From contig NZ_JARPUS010000013.1 in assembly GCF_029537485.1 (NCBI RefSeq), positions 62,001 to 126,000 of the forward strand: a stretch of 64,000 nt of DNA. The letters run 5' to 3'. Made by a program: the position numbers and the translations under genes. Shown here in pieces: positions 16,305 to 24,247 of this stretch; within the stretch, counting starts at the first letter, position 1; the number at the start of each line of letters is the position of its first letter. The notes below the pieces were generated by a model. That model saw nothing but the letters and a program-made list of their open reading frames with translations. It was not told where the DNA came from and ran no database searches. Source of the stretch: Pseudomonas sp. GOM6 (lineage in GTDB: Bacteria; Pseudomonadota; Gammaproteobacteria; Pseudomonadales; Pseudomonadaceae).

Positions 16305-17837
16305 TCAATGTGCATGCGCGGCCTGTCGTCGACGCTTTGCTGAGGCTTGCGCCCCCTCCTCCCCACTGTCGGCCTCGATGATGGGAACCTCATTGCCATC
16401 ACAGTCGTACAGCTTGCCGTCACGGAAGTAGTCGCCATCGTTGAGGGCGGCGATGTCCTGATAACGCAAGGTGCGGTCGCTGGCGGCGACGAATACCGAC
16501 TGCTGGTCGGAGTTGCCGGCCTTGAGGTGGTTGAACAGCAGGTTGAGCAGGATCGCCATGATCGCCGCCGAGCTGATGCCGGAATGGAAGATGGTTTCGA
16601 ACCAGGCCGGGAAGTGGTGATAGAAGCTGGGCGCGGCGATGGGGATCATGCCGAAGCCGATCGAGGTGGCGACGATGATCAGGTTCATGTTGTTGCGGTA
16701 CTCGACCTGGGCCAGGGTGCGAATCCCACTGGCCGCCACGGTGCCGAACAGCACCACGCCTGCGCCGCCGAGCACGGCAGTGGGCACGGCGGCGATCAAA
16801 CGGCCCATCACCGGCAGCAGGCCGAGGGTGACCAGAATCAGGCCGGCCGTGGCCACCACATAGCGACTCTTGACGCCGGTTACGGCTACCAGGCCGACGT
16901 TCTGGGCGAAGGCGCTCTGGGTGAAGGAGCCGAACAGCGGCGCCAGGCTGCTGGAGATCATGTCCGCACGCAGGCCATTGCCCAGGCGCTTGGAGTCGAC
17001 CTTGGTGTCGATGATTTCGCCCACCGCGAGGATGTCTGCCGAGGTTTCCACCAGGGTGACGATGATCACGATCAGCATCGACAGAATGGCGGCGAGCTGG
17101 AACACCGGCATGCCGAAGTGCAGCGGCTGTGGCATGGCGACCAGCGGACCTTCCAGCACCTGAGAGAAGTCAGCCATGCCAAAGCCTACGGCGACGAGGG
17201 TGCCGATCACCATGGCCAGCAGGATCGACAGGCGAGAAATGCTGGCATTGCCCAGTTTGCTCAGCAGCAGCACGGTGGCCAGGGTGAACGCTGCCAGGCC
17301 GATATTGGCGGTACTGCCGAAGTCCGGCGCGGAGCTGTTGCCGCCCATGGCCCAGCGCGCCGCGACGGGCATCAGGGTCAGACCAATGGTGGTGATGACG
17401 ATGCCCGTCACCAGGGGCGGAAAGAACTTGGTGATGCGTGAGAACACCGGCGTGATCAGCAAGCCGATCAGTGACGCGGCAATAACCGCACCGAACACCA
17501 CCGGCAGCCCTCCCGCGCCATTGCCACCGATGATGGCGATCATGGTCGCCACGCCGGCGAAGGACACGCCCTGCACCAGCGGCAGCTGACAGCCGAAAAA
17601 GGGAATACCGAGGGTTTGCAGCAAGGTGGCGAGGCCACCGGCGAACAGCGAGGCCGCGATGAGCAGGCCGATATCGGCCGGTGCGAGACCAGCCGCCTGC
17701 CCCACGATCAGGGGAACGGCGACGATGCCGCCGTACATGGTGAGCACATGCTGCAGCCCGTAGGCCAGGTTGGCAGCAACGCCGAGGTTTTCGTCCTCGG
17801 GACGCCGTGTTGCGGAGGATGATACGGAGGAAGTCAT
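16305..17837 (-). CDS. NCS2/NAT-family xanthine/urate permease
   Basis: 510 residues with about 12-14 TM helices. NAT signature QNVGLVAVTGVKSRYV and the conserved VETSADILAVGEIIDTKVD place it in the xanthine/uric acid branch of the uracil-xanthine permeases. N-terminal GLQHVLTMYGGIVAVPLIVG. The hydrophilic tail of about 60 residues is long for the family. It likely imports urate or xanthine for PuuD. A GTATAC palindrome lies 69 nt upstream of the start. The adjacent tsx-like porin gene suggests matched outer- and inner-membrane uptake. Confidence 0.9.
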   Translation of the reverse strand: MTSSVSSSATRRPEDENLGVAANLAYGLQHVLTMYGGIVAVPLIVGQAAGLAPADIGLLIAASLFAGGLATLLQTLGIPFFGCQLPLVQGVSFAGVATMIAIIGGNGAGGLPVVFGAVIAASLIGLLITPVFSRITKFFPPLVTGIVITTIGLTLMPVAARWAMGGNSSAPDFGSTANIGLAAFTLATVLLLSKLGNASISRLSILLAMVIGTLVAVGFGMADFSQVLEGPLVAMPQPLHFGMPVFQLAAILSMLIVIIVTLVETSADILAVGEIIDTKVDSKRLGNGLRADMISSSLAPLFGSFTQSAFAQNVGLVAVTGVKSRYVVATAGLILVTLGLLPVMGRLIAAVPTAVLGGAGVVLFGTVAASGIRTLAQVEYRNNMNLIIVATSIGFGMIPIAAPSFYHHFPAWFETIFHSGISSAAIMAILLNLLFNHLKAGNSDQQSVFVAASDRTLRYQDIAALNDGDYFRDGKLYDCDGNEVPIIEADSGEEGAQASAKRRRQAAHAH

Positions 17838-17905
17838 ATGCAGTTGCTCGCGTTGTTGTTCTGGCGCGTCTTACGACAGGCGCTGGCGCACAATCGGATG
17901 ATTTC

Positions 17906-17913
17906 TGTATACA
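17906..17913. promoter_or_regulatory. putative purine-regulon operator
   Basis: TGTATACA palindrome 68 nt upstream of the NCS2 permease start, in the 130-bp gap between permease and tsx-like gene. Confidence 0.55.
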
Positions 17914-17967
17914 TATTCCATACCGCGCGCACCCACTCAGGCACGCGCGGCACTTGTGGGCACGACC

Positions 17968-18777
17968 TTAGAAGTGCACCTTGGCGATCCAGCTGAAGGT
18001 GTTCTGGTCGGTGCCGCCGAGGATCTGGTCACCCAGGAAGCTGTCGTCGTCGATGCCGTACTTGTCCTTCCAGTAGTCGTACTCGATACCGACGTACAGC
18101 TGCTTGGCGCCCCAGCCCATGGCCTTGCCAAGGTCGTACTTTATCTGCGGGTTGAAGTGCAGGTTGGCGTGGTAGGTGCCGCGGCTGTTCTCGTCGTTGT
18201 CCACCACCCAGTCCATGAAGCCGTCGATGAGGATGTCCGAGTCGCCGAGCGGGATGGTGACGCTCCAGGCCGGGGTAACCTGCCAAACGTCGTCGCCGGG
18301 ACGGCTGCCATCGCTGGTGCGGTTGTAGAAGTTGAGCGAGAAGTAGTTGAAGCCCGGGATGTCCAGGTCGAAGCCCGGTCCAATCAGGTAGGACTCCACG
18401 TCGCCCTCGCCGAACTCGTAGGTCATGGCCAGCAGCACGTCCTTGACCGGGCCGAACTGGATCTTCTGGTCGAAGATCTTGCCCAGTGACAGGCGTGGCG
18501 AGAACTCGCCGTAGTAGGTGTTGCTGCCGACCTGGGCGTCGTCCTCGCCGTTGTAGAAGATCTTGTCGACGAAGAAGAAATTGTCGCCGTACTTCCAGCC
18601 ATCGGCATGCTCGAAGGTCAGGGTTTGCTGGATGTTCGGGTTGATCTTGTAGCTCTGCCCATAGAGGTAGGTCAGGCTGTTGCTTTGCCAGTGCAGCAGG
18701 CCCTCAGCGGACGCCGGGGCGGCAGCCAGGCATGTGGCGGTCAGTGCCAGGGAATGGGGCAGATAACGCAGTTGCAT
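17968..18777 (-). CDS. Tsx-like nucleoside-specific outer-membrane channel
   Basis: 269 residues. Signal peptide MQLRYLPHSLALTATCLAAA, cleavage after ASAE-like residues, then a 12-strand-type barrel with alternating aromatic residues ending ...WIAKVHF with terminal Phe, as in outer-membrane proteins. Tsx family features: WQSNSLTYLYGQSYK near the N-terminus and KQLYVGIEYDYWKDKYGID near the C-terminus. ATG 18777 is preceded by AAGGAAT; the longer upstream frame lacks a signal. It would admit nucleosides or purines to the periplasm. The 431-nt upstream gap carries a GTATAC operator far from the start. Confidence 0.85.
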   Translation of the reverse strand: MQLRYLPHSLALTATCLAAAPASAEGLLHWQSNSLTYLYGQSYKINPNIQQTLTFEHADGWKYGDNFFFVDKIFYNGEDDAQVGSNTYYGEFSPRLSLGKIFDQKIQFGPVKDVLLAMTYEFGEGDVESYLIGPGFDLDIPGFNYFSLNFYNRTSDGSRPGDDVWQVTPAWSVTIPLGDSDILIDGFMDWVVDNDENSRGTYHANLHFNPQIKYDLGKAMGWGAKQLYVGIEYDYWKDKYGIDDDSFLGDQILGGTDQNTFSWIAKVHF

Positions 18778-19208
18778 GTGGGTATTCCTTATTGTTTTTT
18801 GCGGTTGCAGTTGCCCCGTCCACGATCCCCCCTCCACGGCGAGCGGCTTGCAGACAGGTGAATGGAATAGGCGGAACTCAGCCGAGCAAAGGGCTAGGAA
18901 ATAAGGCAGCTCTGGCATTGCCCGCACGCGGCGTTGGTGCAGCAGCCACGGACATGGCGAGCAAAGGGAATATGGCGCTGGGCATCTCGCCCAGCCGGGA
19001 GCGAACTCCGCAGCGCATGGATGAACTCATGGGTAAAGCCTGCCTGTTGTTGTTCTCGGTCGTGGGCTTACTTGGGTGTTCACGGACACCCATGTGTTTA
19101 TCGTCAAAGCCTGACCTTTCGATCAGCTTTGGCTCGTTATACACCCTGTAAACAGATCAAACAATATTCCAATACAGGAATGTATACATTTGTAAAAACA
19201 AGCGTTTG
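18778..19208. other. 431-nt gap upstream of tsx: long leader or promoter region
   Basis: No supported gene; minus-strand frame 19144-18878 has no family features and no clear SD. It includes the TGTATACA palindrome at 19181-19188, 403 nt from the tsx start, implying either a long 5' leader or an operator that does not act at the tsx promoter. TTTTTTG and AT-rich sequence near 18790 precede the tsx SD. Confidence 0.4.
19181..19188. promoter_or_regulatory. putative purine-regulon operator
   Basis: TGTATACA within AATGTATACATT, between the solute-binding protein gene and the tsx-like gene. Confidence 0.5.
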
Positions 19209-20027
19209 TCAGAGCTGCTTTTTCTCTTTCTGACGCTTGAGGAAATCCACCTTCCACTGCTCCAGGCCCAGGTATTCGGAATCCAGATTGGCTTCCACGC
19301 CATGGCGCAGCTTGAGCGCGGCGATGGCCTCGGCATGGCTGGCCTGGAACTGGTCGAAGCGCTGCAGCAGCTGTGGCTGGCGTACGCTGGAAAGGTGAAA
19401 ACTGCCTCGGCTGTGCGGCAGCGCCGGGTCGAACACCAGGGCCCCCGGCCGGGCGCGAATGTTGTCCAGGTAGTAGGTGGCCACGACCACGTTGTAATAG
19501 GCCCCGTCGGCTTCATCGCGCAGGGCCAGGCGCAGCATCTGTTTGAGATCGGCCCCGCTCACCACCTGGGTCTGCCCGGCGGAGATACGCGCCTTGTAGT
19601 CCCCGGGAGTCCAGCCTTCGACCAGGGCCAGGCGCTGCAGGCGCCCTACCCCCTTGCCCAGCTGCTGCGGCGGCACCAAGACGCCATCCACGTAGTCGAC
19701 CACGGGTTGACTGTAGGCGACGCCAGCGCCCTGCTTGGCGTCCTGGGCCCATTGCGGGCTGTCCGGGTATTTGAAGTCGATGCTGCCGTTGAGCAGATGG
19801 CGCGTCAGCTGGCTGACCGGCAAGGCCTGGTAGCGCAACTCGATGCCCGCTTCACGGGCGAACAGGTCGAGCACTTCGCGCGCGAAGCCCTGGTAGTCGC
19901 CCTTCCCGTCCTGCCAGTAGTGCGGCTGGAAAGACTGCTGCTCGACACCCACCACATAGCTTTGCGCCAAGGCGCCTTGCGTACACAACAGGCCGGCACT
20001 CAGCCAGCCGATTACCCGAGGTTTCAT
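19209..20027 (-). CDS. periplasmic solute-binding protein, family 3-like (orphan)
   Basis: 272 residues from ATG 20027 (AAGGAGAAGG just upstream). Signal peptide MKPRVIGWLSAGLLCTQGALA, then a type-II periplasmic binding fold (EQQSFQPHYWQDGKGDYQGF AREVLDLFAREAG, YQALPVSQLTRHLLNGSIDF). No ABC permease or ATPase lies nearby. It may serve a distant transporter or a sensor. Placement among purine genes suggests a purine-related ligand (inference). Confidence 0.75.
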   Translation of the reverse strand: MKPRVIGWLSAGLLCTQGALAQSYVVGVEQQSFQPHYWQDGKGDYQGFAREVLDLFAREAGIELRYQALPVSQLTRHLLNGSIDFKYPDSPQWAQDAKQGAGVAYSQPVVDYVDGVLVPPQQLGKGVGRLQRLALVEGWTPGDYKARISAGQTQVVSGADLKQMLRLALRDEADGAYYNVVVATYYLDNIRARPGALVFDPALPHSRGSFHLSSVRQPQLLQRFDQFQASHAEAIAALKLRHGVEANLDSEYLGLEQWKVDFLKRQKEKKQL

Positions 20028-20059
20028 GACCTTCTCCTTGTTTTCGTTTCGGGTAGACG

Positions 20060-20100
20060 CGCGCAAGCCCCGCGAACCCCTGGCTCGCGGGGCTTGCGCG
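20060..20100. terminator. perfect 16-bp stem-loop between deaminase and binding-protein genes
   Basis: CGCGCAAGCCCCGCGA / TCGCGGGGCTTGCGCG with a 9-nt loop, followed on the plus strand by CAGTTTT. It lies 5 nt after the deaminase stop. Without a T-run on the minus strand it may stabilise mRNA ends rather than terminate. Confidence 0.6.
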
Positions 20101-20105
20101 CAGTT

Positions 20106-21464
20106 TTACTCGCCGTTGACCAGGTGCAGCGCCAGCTGGTTGTGACGCTCCAGCACGCGCGGCAGGTCGATGGTGGTGATCTGCCCACCACTGACCACCA
20201 CGCGGCCGTTGATCACGCTGGTATCGACCTGGCTCGGGGTGCAGAACACCAGCGCCGCCAGTGGGTCGTGGTGGGCGCCGGCATAGGCCACGTGGCCGAG
20301 GTCGAAGGCCACGAAGTCCGCCGCCATGCCCGGTGCCAGGGCGCCGATGTCGTTGCGGTTGAGCACCTTGGCGCCGCCCAGGGTGGCGATCTCCAGCGCC
20401 TCACGGGCGGTCATCGCATCCGGGCCGAAGCCGACGCGCTGTAGCAGCAGCGCCTGGCGCACTTCGCCGATCATGCTGGCGCCGTCGTTGGACGCCGAAC
20501 CGTCGACCCCCAGGCCGACCGGCACGCCGTGGTCGCGCATCTTGCGGATCGGCGCGATGCCCGAGGCCAGGCGCATGTTCGAACACGGACAATGGGCCAC
20601 GCCGGTGCCGGTGCGGGCGAACAGCTCGATGCCGTGCTGGTCCAGCTGCACGCAGTGGGCGTGCCACACGTCATGGCCGACCCAGCCTAGGTCCTCGGCG
20701 TATTCGGCCGGGGTCATGCCGAACTTCTCGCGGCTGTAGGCGATGTCGTTGACGTTCTCCGCCAGGTGGGTGTGCAGTGACACACCGTAGTGGCGCGCCA
20801 GCACCGCCGCCTCGCGCATCAGGTCGCGGCTCACCGAGAACGGCGAGCACGGTGCCACCACCACCCGCAGCATCGAACCGTGGGCCGCGTCGTGGTAGTC
20901 CTCGATCAGGCGCTGCGACTCCTTGAGGATGTCGGCCTCCTTCTCCACCACCGAATCCGGCGGCAGGCCGCCCAGGCTACGCCCGACGCTCATGCTGCCG
21001 CGCGCGGCGTGAAAGCGCATGCCGATCTCCCCGGCCGCATGGATGCTGTCGTCCAGCTTGCAGCCGTTGGGGTAGATGTACAGGTGATCGCTGGAAGTGG
21101 TGCAGCCGGAAAGGATCAGCTCGGCCATGGCGGTCTGGGTCGACACCGAGATCATCTCCGGCGTCAGCCCGGCCCAGATCGGGTAGAGGTTGGTCAGCCA
21201 GTTGAACAGCTCGCCGTTCTGCGCCGCCGGCACCACGCGGGTCAGGCTCTGGTACATGTGATGGTGGGTGTTGACCAGGCCGGGAATGACCACCTTGCCG
21301 GTCATGTCCAGCACCAGGTCGGCGGTTTGCGGCAACTCATGCGAGGGGCCGACCTGGCGAATCAGGTTGTCTTCGATGAACATCCCGCCGCGTTTGATCT
21401 CGCGGCGCTCGCCGTCCATGGTCACCAGCAGTTCGGCGTTCTTGACCAGCAGTGTTTTAGGCAT
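20106..21464 (-). CDS. 8-oxoguanine deaminase (amidohydrolase superfamily)
   Basis: 452 residues from ATG 21464; the longer frame adds a non-homologous leader. Metal and substrate motifs: VIPGLVNTHHHMYQSLTRVV, SLHTHLAENVNDI, HAHCVQLD, and the catalytic Asp in GLGVDGSASNDGASM. The sequence resembles, from memory, the characterised Pseudomonas 8-oxoguanine deaminase (PA0142 type), which converts 8-oxoguanine to urate, a fitting feed into this urate cluster. Other TRZ/ATZ-family deaminases (guanine, isoxanthopterin) are the main alternatives. Confidence 0.82.
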   Translation of the reverse strand: MPKTLLVKNAELLVTMDGERREIKRGGMFIEDNLIRQVGPSHELPQTADLVLDMTGKVVIPGLVNTHHHMYQSLTRVVPAAQNGELFNWLTNLYPIWAGLTPEMISVSTQTAMAELILSGCTTSSDHLYIYPNGCKLDDSIHAAGEIGMRFHAARGSMSVGRSLGGLPPDSVVEKEADILKESQRLIEDYHDAAHGSMLRVVVAPCSPFSVSRDLMREAAVLARHYGVSLHTHLAENVNDIAYSREKFGMTPAEYAEDLGWVGHDVWHAHCVQLDQHGIELFARTGTGVAHCPCSNMRLASGIAPIRKMRDHGVPVGLGVDGSASNDGASMIGEVRQALLLQRVGFGPDAMTAREALEIATLGGAKVLNRNDIGALAPGMAADFVAFDLGHVAYAGAHHDPLAALVFCTPSQVDTSVINGRVVVSGGQITTIDLPRVLERHNQLALHLVNGE

Positions 21465-21552
21465 GTGTATTCCTCGACCCGCCAAGGCAGGCAGCAAAAA
21501 ATGGTGTCTGGAATCCCCTCTCCCATAACGGGTGGGGTGAAGAGCACGGCGT

Positions 21553-22548
21553 TCAGCCGCCGGTCATGCTCATGAAGCGCACGACCTGAACCTGTTCATT
21601 GGCGTCGAACCAGTGCCGCTCGGGTTTCAAACGCAGCGCATCAATCAGCGCCGCGCGCAGGCGTTCGCCGTCGCCGGGGTGGCGACGCAGCAGTGCCTTG
21701 AGGTCGAGCGCGCCCTCGTGGCCCAGGCACAGCACCAGCTTGCCTTCGGCGGTGACGCGCACGCGGTTGCAGTCGCCGCAGAAGTTGCGGCTGTGCGGCG
21801 AGATAAAACCGACCTGGGTATCGCTGCCGACCACCTGCCAGTAGCGCGACGGTCCGCCCGTGCGATGGCTGCTGGGCAGCAGCTGGAAACGCCCAGCCAC
21901 CCGCTCGCGCACCTCATCCGAGGTACACAGGGTGACCTTGCGCTCGTGGCTGGAGATGCTGCCCAGCGGCATCTCCTCGATGAAGCTGATATCCAGCCCG
22001 CGCTCGACGGCGAAGGCCACCAGATCCTCCACCTCGTCGTCGTTGCGCCCCTTCTGCACCACGCTGTTGAGCTTGATGCGGCGGAAACCGGCGGCGCGTG
22101 CGGCGTCGATACCCTGCAGCACCTGGTCGAGACTGTCGCGGCGGGTGAAGGCGGCGAAGCGCTCTCGCTGCAGGGAATCCAGGCTGATATTGAGGCGATC
22201 GACGCCAGCCTCGCGCAGCGCCGGTGCCAGATGCGCCAACTGCGAGCCGTTGGTGGTGATGGCCAGGTCTTCCAGCTCGCTGCGCCCGCCCAGGCGCCCC
22301 AGCAAACTGAGCAGATTCTTGCGCACCAACGGTTCGCCACCGGTGATGCGGATGCGCTTCACCCCCAGGCCGATAAAGGCATCGGCCACGGCGTAAAGCT
22401 CTTCCAGGGTGAGGATCTGGGCGCGCGGCGCGAAGACCATGTCTTCGCTCATGCAGTAAGTGCAACGAAAGTCGCAGCGGTCGGTGACCGACAATCGCAG
22501 GTAGGTAATGCGACGCCCGAAGGGGTCGAGCAGCTGTGGGTCTTGCAT
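21553..22548 (-). CDS. moaA: GTP 3',8-cyclase MoaA (radical SAM)
   Basis: 331 residues from ATG 22548. Radical-SAM cluster motif RCDFRCTYCMSED, GGEPLVRKNLL, the second cluster CGDCNRVRVTAEGKLVLCLG, and the essential C-terminal Gly-Gly (SMTGG). It makes cyclic pyranopterin precursor for molybdenum cofactor. Other moa genes are absent nearby, so this is a separately sited copy, likely retained because xanthine dehydrogenase needs Moco. It diverges from the TetR gene; a GTATAC palindrome lies in the shared 198-bp region. A GCAGCGGC hairpin lies just upstream, but I see no Moco riboswitch. Confidence 0.95.
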   Translation of the reverse strand: MQDPQLLDPFGRRITYLRLSVTDRCDFRCTYCMSEDMVFAPRAQILTLEELYAVADAFIGLGVKRIRITGGEPLVRKNLLSLLGRLGGRSELEDLAITTNGSQLAHLAPALREAGVDRLNISLDSLQRERFAAFTRRDSLDQVLQGIDAARAAGFRRIKLNSVVQKGRNDDEVEDLVAFAVERGLDISFIEEMPLGSISSHERKVTLCTSDEVRERVAGRFQLLPSSHRTGGPSRYWQVVGSDTQVGFISPHSRNFCGDCNRVRVTAEGKLVLCLGHEGALDLKALLRRHPGDGERLRAALIDALRLKPERHWFDANEQVQVVRFMSMTGG

Positions 22549-22626
22549 GACTTTAGCCTGTCGCAATACGCAGCGGCGACTGCCGCTGTCGTAGGCGCCG
22601 AAGAATGGAAACAGAAGATCTATTTT

Positions 22627-22636
22627 TTGTATACAG
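22627..22636. promoter_or_regulatory. putative purine-regulon operator
   Basis: TTGTATACAG, 78 nt from the moaA start and 110 nt from the TetR start, in their divergent promoter region. Confidence 0.55.
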
Positions 22637-22746
22637 GAAATTCATCCAGTACCTTGCTTGAGGCTCGCGCAAACCCGGTGCTACCATGCCGAACCCTCGC
22701 CAGCCGGCCCTTCCGGGGCTGTCGACGAGCCATTCAAGGAGAGCCT

Positions 22747-23364
22747 GTGAGTAGTATTCGCGAGCGCAACATGGCGCTGATCCTGCAAGCTGCGAGCCAG
22801 GAATTCGCCGACAAGGGCTTCGCCGCCGCCAAGACCAGCGACATCGCCGACAAAGCCGGCCTGCCCAAGCCCAACGTCTACTACTACTTCAAGTCCAAGG
22901 AAAACCTCTATCGCGAGGTGCTGGAAAGCGTGATCGAGCGCCTGCTGAAGGCCTCCCTGCCGTTCGACGAGGACGGCCACCCCGAACAGGTCCTGCGCGA
23001 CTACATCCGCACCAAAATCGCCATTTCCCGCGACCTGCCCTACGCCTCCAAGGTGTTCGCCAGCGAGATCATGCACGGCGCGCCGCACCTGTCCGCCGAA
23101 CGCACCGAACAGCTCAACGGCCAGGCGCGCTTCATCATCGGCTGCATCGAGCGCTGGATCGACCAGGGACTGATGGCCAAGGTCGATGCCAGCCACCTGC
23201 TGTTCAGCATCTGGGCGGCAACCCAGACCTACGCCGACTTCGACTGGCAGATCTCCGTGGTCACCGGCAAGACCAACCTCAGCGACGCCGATTACGAGGC
23301 CGCCGCCGAGACCATCATTCGCCTGGTGCTGAAGGGCTGCGAAGTGCAGCCCGTCGCCAGCTGA
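22747..23364 (+). CDS. TetR/AcrR regulator with RutR-like C-terminal domain
   Basis: 205 residues. HTH: FADKGFAAAKTSDIADKAGL, PKPNVYYYFKSKENLYREVL. The C-terminal half (TKIAISRDLPYASKVFASEI, FSIWAATQTYADFDWQISVV) matches the RutR-type ligand domain, which senses pyrimidines or purine-related ligands in characterised members. GTG start at 22747 with AAGGAG upstream; the long frame reaching back to 21613 is a shadow of moaA. Located beside the purine genes, it may control moaA or the gcl operon. The GTATAC palindromes look more GntR-like than TetR-like, so I do not assign them to it. Confidence 0.88.
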   Translation: MSSIRERNMALILQAASQEFADKGFAAAKTSDIADKAGLPKPNVYYYFKSKENLYREVLESVIERLLKASLPFDEDGHPEQVLRDYIRTKIAISRDLPYASKVFASEIMHGAPHLSAERTEQLNGQARFIIGCIERWIDQGLMAKVDASHLLFSIWAATQTYADFDWQISVVTGKTNLSDADYEAAAETIIRLVLKGCEVQPVAS

Positions 23365-23495
23365 GCCGGATAAATAATCGGCGCGTGGTTAGAGCCAGCG
23401 CCAGCCGCCCTAACCCAGCATTACCGACGCGCTTAACCCCTTCAATTACCACCTCTCGCAGCTGAAACGCTCCCACAGCAGCTTGGGCTGAGTTC

Positions 23496-23526
23496 CGTGG
23501 CAGCGGCTTCAGCCGCGATTAGCGGA
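23496..23526. repeat. REP-like palindrome
   Basis: GCGGCTTCAGCCGC inside CGTGGCAGCGGCTTCAGCCG, the common Pseudomonas REP core, in the gap between convergent tetR and the GlcG-like gene. A related copy lies at 27866. Confidence 0.6.
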
Positions 23527-23567
23527 TCGAGTGATAAGAGTTGCTCGGCCCTAGCTAGCCAGACCAA

Positions 23568-24002
23568 TCACACCCCCGGATCGGCCTGCAGGCGCATGGC
23601 TTCCAGTGCGCTGACCGCGCACTGTTCATCGATATCCGACGCATCACCGCTGATACCCACCGCCCCGATCACCTCCCCGGCCTGATCGCGGATCAGCACA
23701 CCGCCCGGTGCCGGCACCAGATTGCCGCCTGCCAGGTTATTGGCTGCACCAATAAAGGCCGGGCGCTGCTGGGCATCAGCGGCGATCAGCCGCGAGCCCT
23801 TGCCCAGGGCAATGGCGCCCCACGCCTTACCGATGGCGATCTGCGGGCGGAGCATGCTGGCGCCATCTTCGCGCTGCAGACAGATCAGGTGGCCACCGGC
23901 ATCCAGCACGGCGACGGTCAGCGGCGCGGTGCGCAATGCGCGGGCGGTGTTGAACGCCTGACTGGCAATGCCCAGGGCGGTTTCCAGGTTGAGTTGCGGC
24001 AT
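23568..24002 (-). CDS. GlcG/HbpS-family haem-binding protein (DUF336)
   Basis: 144 residues. Family features: LTVAVLDAGGHLICLQREDG, ANNLAGGNLVPAPGGVLIRD and GEVIGAVGISGDASDIDEQC. GlcG/HbpS proteins are small and octamer-forming; some bind haem, and the role in glyoxylate and glycolate operons is unproven. I chose ATG 24002, which has AAGGAG 8 nt upstream; ATG 24008 would have the SD only 2 nt away. Divergent from gcl with a GTATAC palindrome on each side of the 245-bp region. Confidence 0.82.
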   Translation of the reverse strand: MPQLNLETALGIASQAFNTARALRTAPLTVAVLDAGGHLICLQREDGASMLRPQIAIGKAWGAIALGKGSRLIAADAQQRPAFIGAANNLAGGNLVPAPGGVLIRDQAGEVIGAVGISGDASDIDEQCAVSALEAMRLQADPGV

Positions 24003-24072
24003 GGTCATAGCTCCTTGAAGGATGGCTGGCCAGCAATTTGGCGCCATCGATTACACACATTGAATCTGTTTT

Positions 24073-24082
24073 TTGTATACAT
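24073..24082. promoter_or_regulatory. putative purine-regulon operator
   Basis: TTGTATACAT, 70 nt upstream of the GlcG-like gene. Confidence 0.55.
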
Positions 24083-24212
24083 TTAGCTGAGCAGAATTTT
24101 TACAAACCCGCCACAGATCAATTGAAACAGCCGTTTCAAAACAAAATCACTTTGCTTGCCGCACCGCTTGACCCTCGTCGAAAGCCATGAATAGAATCTG
24201 CCGCACACAGCT

Positions 24213-24222
24213 TTGTATACAC
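24213..24222. promoter_or_regulatory. putative purine-regulon operator
   Basis: TTGTATACAC, 25 nt upstream of the gcl start codon; at this distance occupancy would likely repress gcl. Confidence 0.6.
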
Positions 24223-24247
24223 TTTCACAGGCATAGAGGAACAATAA

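Noticed and set aside
16347..17441. Plus-strand 364-codon frame over the NCS2 permease
   Set aside because: His/Gln/Gly-rich shadow with no motif; the permease on the other strand has clear NAT signatures.
18878..19144. 88-codon minus-strand frame between the binding protein and tsx
   Set aside because: Composition and lack of SD argue against it; treated as leader or intergenic.
21613..22746. N-terminal extension of the TetR gene back through moaA
   Set aside because: The extra 378 codons are the reverse frame of moaA. The GTG at 22747 has a proper SD and gives the standard TetR N-terminus.
22549..22746. Moco riboswitch upstream of moaA
   Set aside because: Only one short GC hairpin is present; the multi-stem Moco RNA consensus is not seen.
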